From NCBI RefSeq assembly GCF_000374305.1, contig NZ_KB894096.1:372001-436000 (forward strand): a stretch of 64,000 nt of DNA. The letters are read 5' to 3'. This DNA is from Actinomadura flavalba DSM 45200. GTDB taxonomy: Bacteria > Actinomycetota > Actinomycetes > Streptosporangiales > Streptosporangiaceae. A program made the translations under genes and the position numbers. Within the stretch, counting starts at the first letter, position 1; each line of letters starts with the position of its first letter. Below are positions 61,978-64,000 of this stretch, piece after piece. A model generated the notes under the pieces. The model was not told where the DNA came from. It ran no database searches and saw only the letters and a program-made list of their open reading frames with translations.

Positions 61978-63417
61978 ATGACCTGTGCCACGACGACCGT
62001 CGCGGCCCCCGCGTCCGTCCCCGCCCGCACCGCGCGTCCCCGCGTCGTCCTGGTCGCGCTGGCGGCGGCTGGGCTGGCGGTGTCGGTGCAGCAGACGCTG
62101 GTGATCCCGCTCATCCCCCGCCTGATGACGGGTTTCGGGGTGTCGGTGGCGGCGGTCACGTGGGTGTTCACCGCCTCACTGCTGGCGGGCGCCGTCGCGA
62201 CACCGCTGCTGACGCGGTTCGGCGACCTGTACGGCAAGAAGCGGATGGTGCTGGCCGCGCTCGGCCTGCTGCTGGCCGGGTCGGTCGTGTGCGCGCTGTC
62301 GTCGTCGCTGCCGGTGCTCGTCGCGGGCCGCGCGTTGCAGGGCACGTCGGCGGCGCTGGTGCCGCTGGCGATCGGGATGATCCGCGACGCGTTCCCGCCC
62401 GCCCGGGTGACGACGGCGATCGGCGTGGTCAGCGCGACGATGGGCGTCGGCGGCACGATCGGGATGATCGTCACCGGCGTCATCGCCGACCGGACGCCCA
62501 GCCACCGCCCGGTCTTCTGGATCGCCGCCGGGCTCGCCGTCGCGGTGCTGGTCCTCGTCGCGGTCGCCACGCCCGACACCGGCGAGCGACCCGGCGGGCG
62601 GCCCGACCTGCTCGGCGCGGCGCTGCTGGCCGTCTGGCTGGTCTGCCTGCTGCTCGGCATCAGCCAGGGCAACCGGTGGGGGTGGACGTCGGCGGGCGTG
62701 CTCGGCCTGTTCGCCGCCGCGGCGGCGCTGTGCGCGGTGTGGACGGTGGCGCAGCGGCGCACCGCGCGCCCGCTGGTGCGGCTCGGCCTGCTCGTCGGGC
62801 CCCGGTCGCTCGGCGCGAACACCGCCTCGGCGCTGCTCGGTTTCTCGATGTTCGCCGCGTTCACGCTCATCGCCGGGTTCGTCCAGGCGCCCCGCGCGCA
62901 GGCCGGATACGGGATGAGCGGGTCGGTGCTGGACGTCGGCCTCTACATGCTGCCGAGCACGGTGACGATGCTCGGCTGCTCGCTGGTCACCGGCCGCGCC
63001 ACCGCGCGGTTCGGCGCCGCGTACACGCTGGCGGCCGGAGCGGCGACGGCGGCGGCGAGCTACGTGTGGCTGGCCGTCGCCAACGACCGGCCGCTGGACG
63101 TCCTGGCGTTCAGCGCGATCCAGGGCGCCGGGTTCGGCATCGCCTACGCCGCGCTCGGCACGCTGGCCGTGCAGCACGTCCCGATGGGGCAGAGCGGCAT
63201 CGCCAGCGGGATCAACTCGCTGGTGCGCACGACGGGCGGCAGCGTCGCCGGGGCGGTGACCGCCGCGATCCTGACGGCGTCGACGCTGGACGGCACGGCG
63301 CTGCCGTCGCGGGCCGCCTACGAGCTGTGCTTCTGGGTGATCGCGGCCGGGGCGGCGCTCGCCGCGCTCGTCGCGGCCGCCGCCGGGCTGCGCCACCGCG
63401 CCCTCCCGGTGCCCTGA
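61978..63417 (+). CDS. MFS transporter, DHA2-like
   Basis: 479 residues with about 14 helices. Motif A-like loop RFGDLYGKKRMVLAALG, the helix-4 Arg in GRALQGTSAALVPLAIG and the helix-5 GVVSATMGVGGTIGMIVTG are visible. It is only distantly related to the exporter at 53355-54782. The substrate is unknown; an export role is likely. The ATG has GGAGG 10 nt upstream. Confidence 0.88.
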   Translation: MTCATTTVAAPASVPARTARPRVVLVALAAAGLAVSVQQTLVIPLIPRLMTGFGVSVAAVTWVFTASLLAGAVATPLLTRFGDLYGKKRMVLAALGLLLAGSVVCALSSSLPVLVAGRALQGTSAALVPLAIGMIRDAFPPARVTTAIGVVSATMGVGGTIGMIVTGVIADRTPSHRPVFWIAAGLAVAVLVLVAVATPDTGERPGGRPDLLGAALLAVWLVCLLLGISQGNRWGWTSAGVLGLFAAAAALCAVWTVAQRRTARPLVRLGLLVGPRSLGANTASALLGFSMFAAFTLIAGFVQAPRAQAGYGMSGSVLDVGLYMLPSTVTMLGCSLVTGRATARFGAAYTLAAGAATAAASYVWLAVANDRPLDVLAFSAIQGAGFGIAYAALGTLAVQHVPMGQSGIASGINSLVRTTGGSVAGAVTAAILTASTLDGTALPSRAAYELCFWVIAAGAALAALVAAAAGLRHRALPVP

Positions 63418-63516
63418 CCGGTACGGCGCAAGCCCTTGACGGGTGCCGTCCGATCCGTGCCCTATAGGGGGGGCGGCCCACGCCCCGAGCCGCACGATCC
63501 GCCACGGGAGGACGAC

Positions 63517-64000
63517 ATGGGCCAAGGCCCCTACGAGGCCGCGTTCGAGCGCAGCATCGCCGACCCGACCCGCTTCTGGGGCCTGGCGGCCCGGGACGTG
63601 CGCTGGCTCGTCCCGCCCGACCGCGTCCTGGACGACGGCGCGCCCCCGTTCTACCGCTGGTTCACCGGCGGTGAGCTGAACACCTGCGACAACGCGCTGG
63701 ACCGGCACGTCGAGGACGGCCGCGGCGGGCAGGCCGCGCTGATCTACGACAGCCCGGTCACCGGCACCGTCGCCACGTACACCTACCGGGAGCTGCGCGA
63801 CGCGACCGCGCGGTTCGCCGGAACGCTGCTGGCGCAGGGGGTCGAGCGCGGCGACCGCGTCGTGATCTACCTGCCGATGATTCCGGAGGCGGTCATCGCG
63901 ATGCTGGCGTGCGCGCGGATCGGCGCCGTGCACTCGGTGGTGTTCGGCGGGTTCGCCGCCCGTGAGCTGGCCGTGCGCATCGACGACGCCCGGCCGAAGG
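63517..64000 (+). CDS. Propionyl/acetyl-CoA synthetase, N-terminal part (cut by window end)
   Basis: AMP-forming acyl-CoA ligase; 161 codons are present. The N-terminal domain PFYRWFTGGELNTCDNALDRH and ALIYDSPVTGTVATYTYREL, then RVVIYLPMIPEAVIAMLACARIGAVHSVVFGGFA, fit the PrpE/ACSS3 branch better than Acs. GGGAGG precedes the ATG. A TTGACG (63436) and TATAGG (63463) pair upstream is spaced 21 nt, too wide for a standard promoter. It could supply propionyl-CoA or acetyl-CoA. Confidence 0.85.
   Translation, partial: MGQGPYEAAFERSIADPTRFWGLAARDVRWLVPPDRVLDDGAPPFYRWFTGGELNTCDNALDRHVEDGRGGQAALIYDSPVTGTVATYTYRELRDATARFAGTLLAQGVERGDRVVIYLPMIPEAVIAMLACARIGAVHSVVFGGFAARELAVRIDDARPK

Noticed and set aside
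63436..63468. TTGACG...TATAGG promoter for the acyl-CoA synthetase
   Set aside because: A 21-nt spacer is outside the usual range for sigma-70-type promoters.

Overview
The window is from the chromosome of a high-GC actinobacterium. Evidence: a proteasome ATPase (Mpa/ARC) at the left edge, the mycothiol-pathway ligase MshC, a mabA/inhA-like fabG-fabI pair, several proteins known mainly from actinobacteria (SCO1664-type kinase fold, DUF3090, DUF3099, DUF6457), and at least a dozen genes whose start codon lies 6-8 nt behind a TANNNT box, as in actinobacterial leaderless genes. Gene order mpa-trmI-RecB-like-metH-PAC2-mshC-SCO1664-like-DUF3090-phosphatase follows the order around mpa to mshC in Mycobacterium and the equivalent Streptomyces region. 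A member of the Streptosporangiales (Actinomadura-like) is my guess, not a demonstrated fact. I see no insertion sequence, integrase, prophage, CRISPR array, rRNA or tRNA.

Layout. 1-5.2 kb: proteasome ATPase, tRNA m1A58 methyltransferase, site-2 protease and a RecB-like Fe-S nuclease. 5.2-11 kb: a structured non-coding element, a two-component system and a MacB/FtsX-type ABC exporter, ending in paired terminators. 11-17.2 kb: a five-gene oligopeptide/dipeptide ABC importer operon (minus strand). 17.6-26 kb: small membrane protein, HAD phosphatase, methionine synthase, UspA, PAC2 protein, a candidate 35-aa membrane peptide, a SPOUT methyltransferase and a DUF2236 oxygenase. 26-33.5 kb: mshC, then a second complete peptide importer operon with a different gene order. 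33.5-37.2 kb: NRDE protein, kinase-fold protein, DUF3090, histidine phosphatase and a membrane protein. 37.3-41.1 kb: aldo/keto reductase, a RecD-type protein that has lost its helicase motifs, and a secreted Lys/Pro-rich protein, the trio bracketed by two copies of a structured direct repeat. 41.2-46.4 kb: fabG-fabI, TldD/TldE, dodecin and DUF3099. 46.4-46.6 kb: a small RNA with three C-loop hairpins that fits the actinobacterial 6C RNA. 46.8-54.8 kb: acyl-CoA dehydrogenase, fused isobutyryl-CoA mutase with a cobalamin-receptor-like partner, a divergent MarR regulator, tryptophan dioxygenase and an MFS pump. 54.9-59.9 kb: small proteins, mobA/moaA for molybdenum cofactor, a lipase, a DUF2975/XRE pair and RtcB. 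60-64 kb: a SelB-like factor with eroded GTPase motifs, an MFS transporter and the start of a propionyl/acetyl-CoA synthetase.

How genes work together. Both peptide importers carry their own lipoprotein, two permeases and two ATPases. The icmF promoter overlaps a perfect palindrome that the divergent MarR protein probably reads; icmF, the cobalamin-receptor-like gene and the acyl-CoA dehydrogenase suggest branched-chain acyl-CoA metabolism. moaA, mobA and DUF6457 form a molybdopterin unit. Most convergent gene pairs are separated by long GC-rich hairpins without U-tracts.

The least explained items are the bracketing repeat with its 39-bp stem and compensatory changes, the RecD-like pseudohelicase, the SelB-like protein, and the kinase/DUF3090/phosphatase trio.
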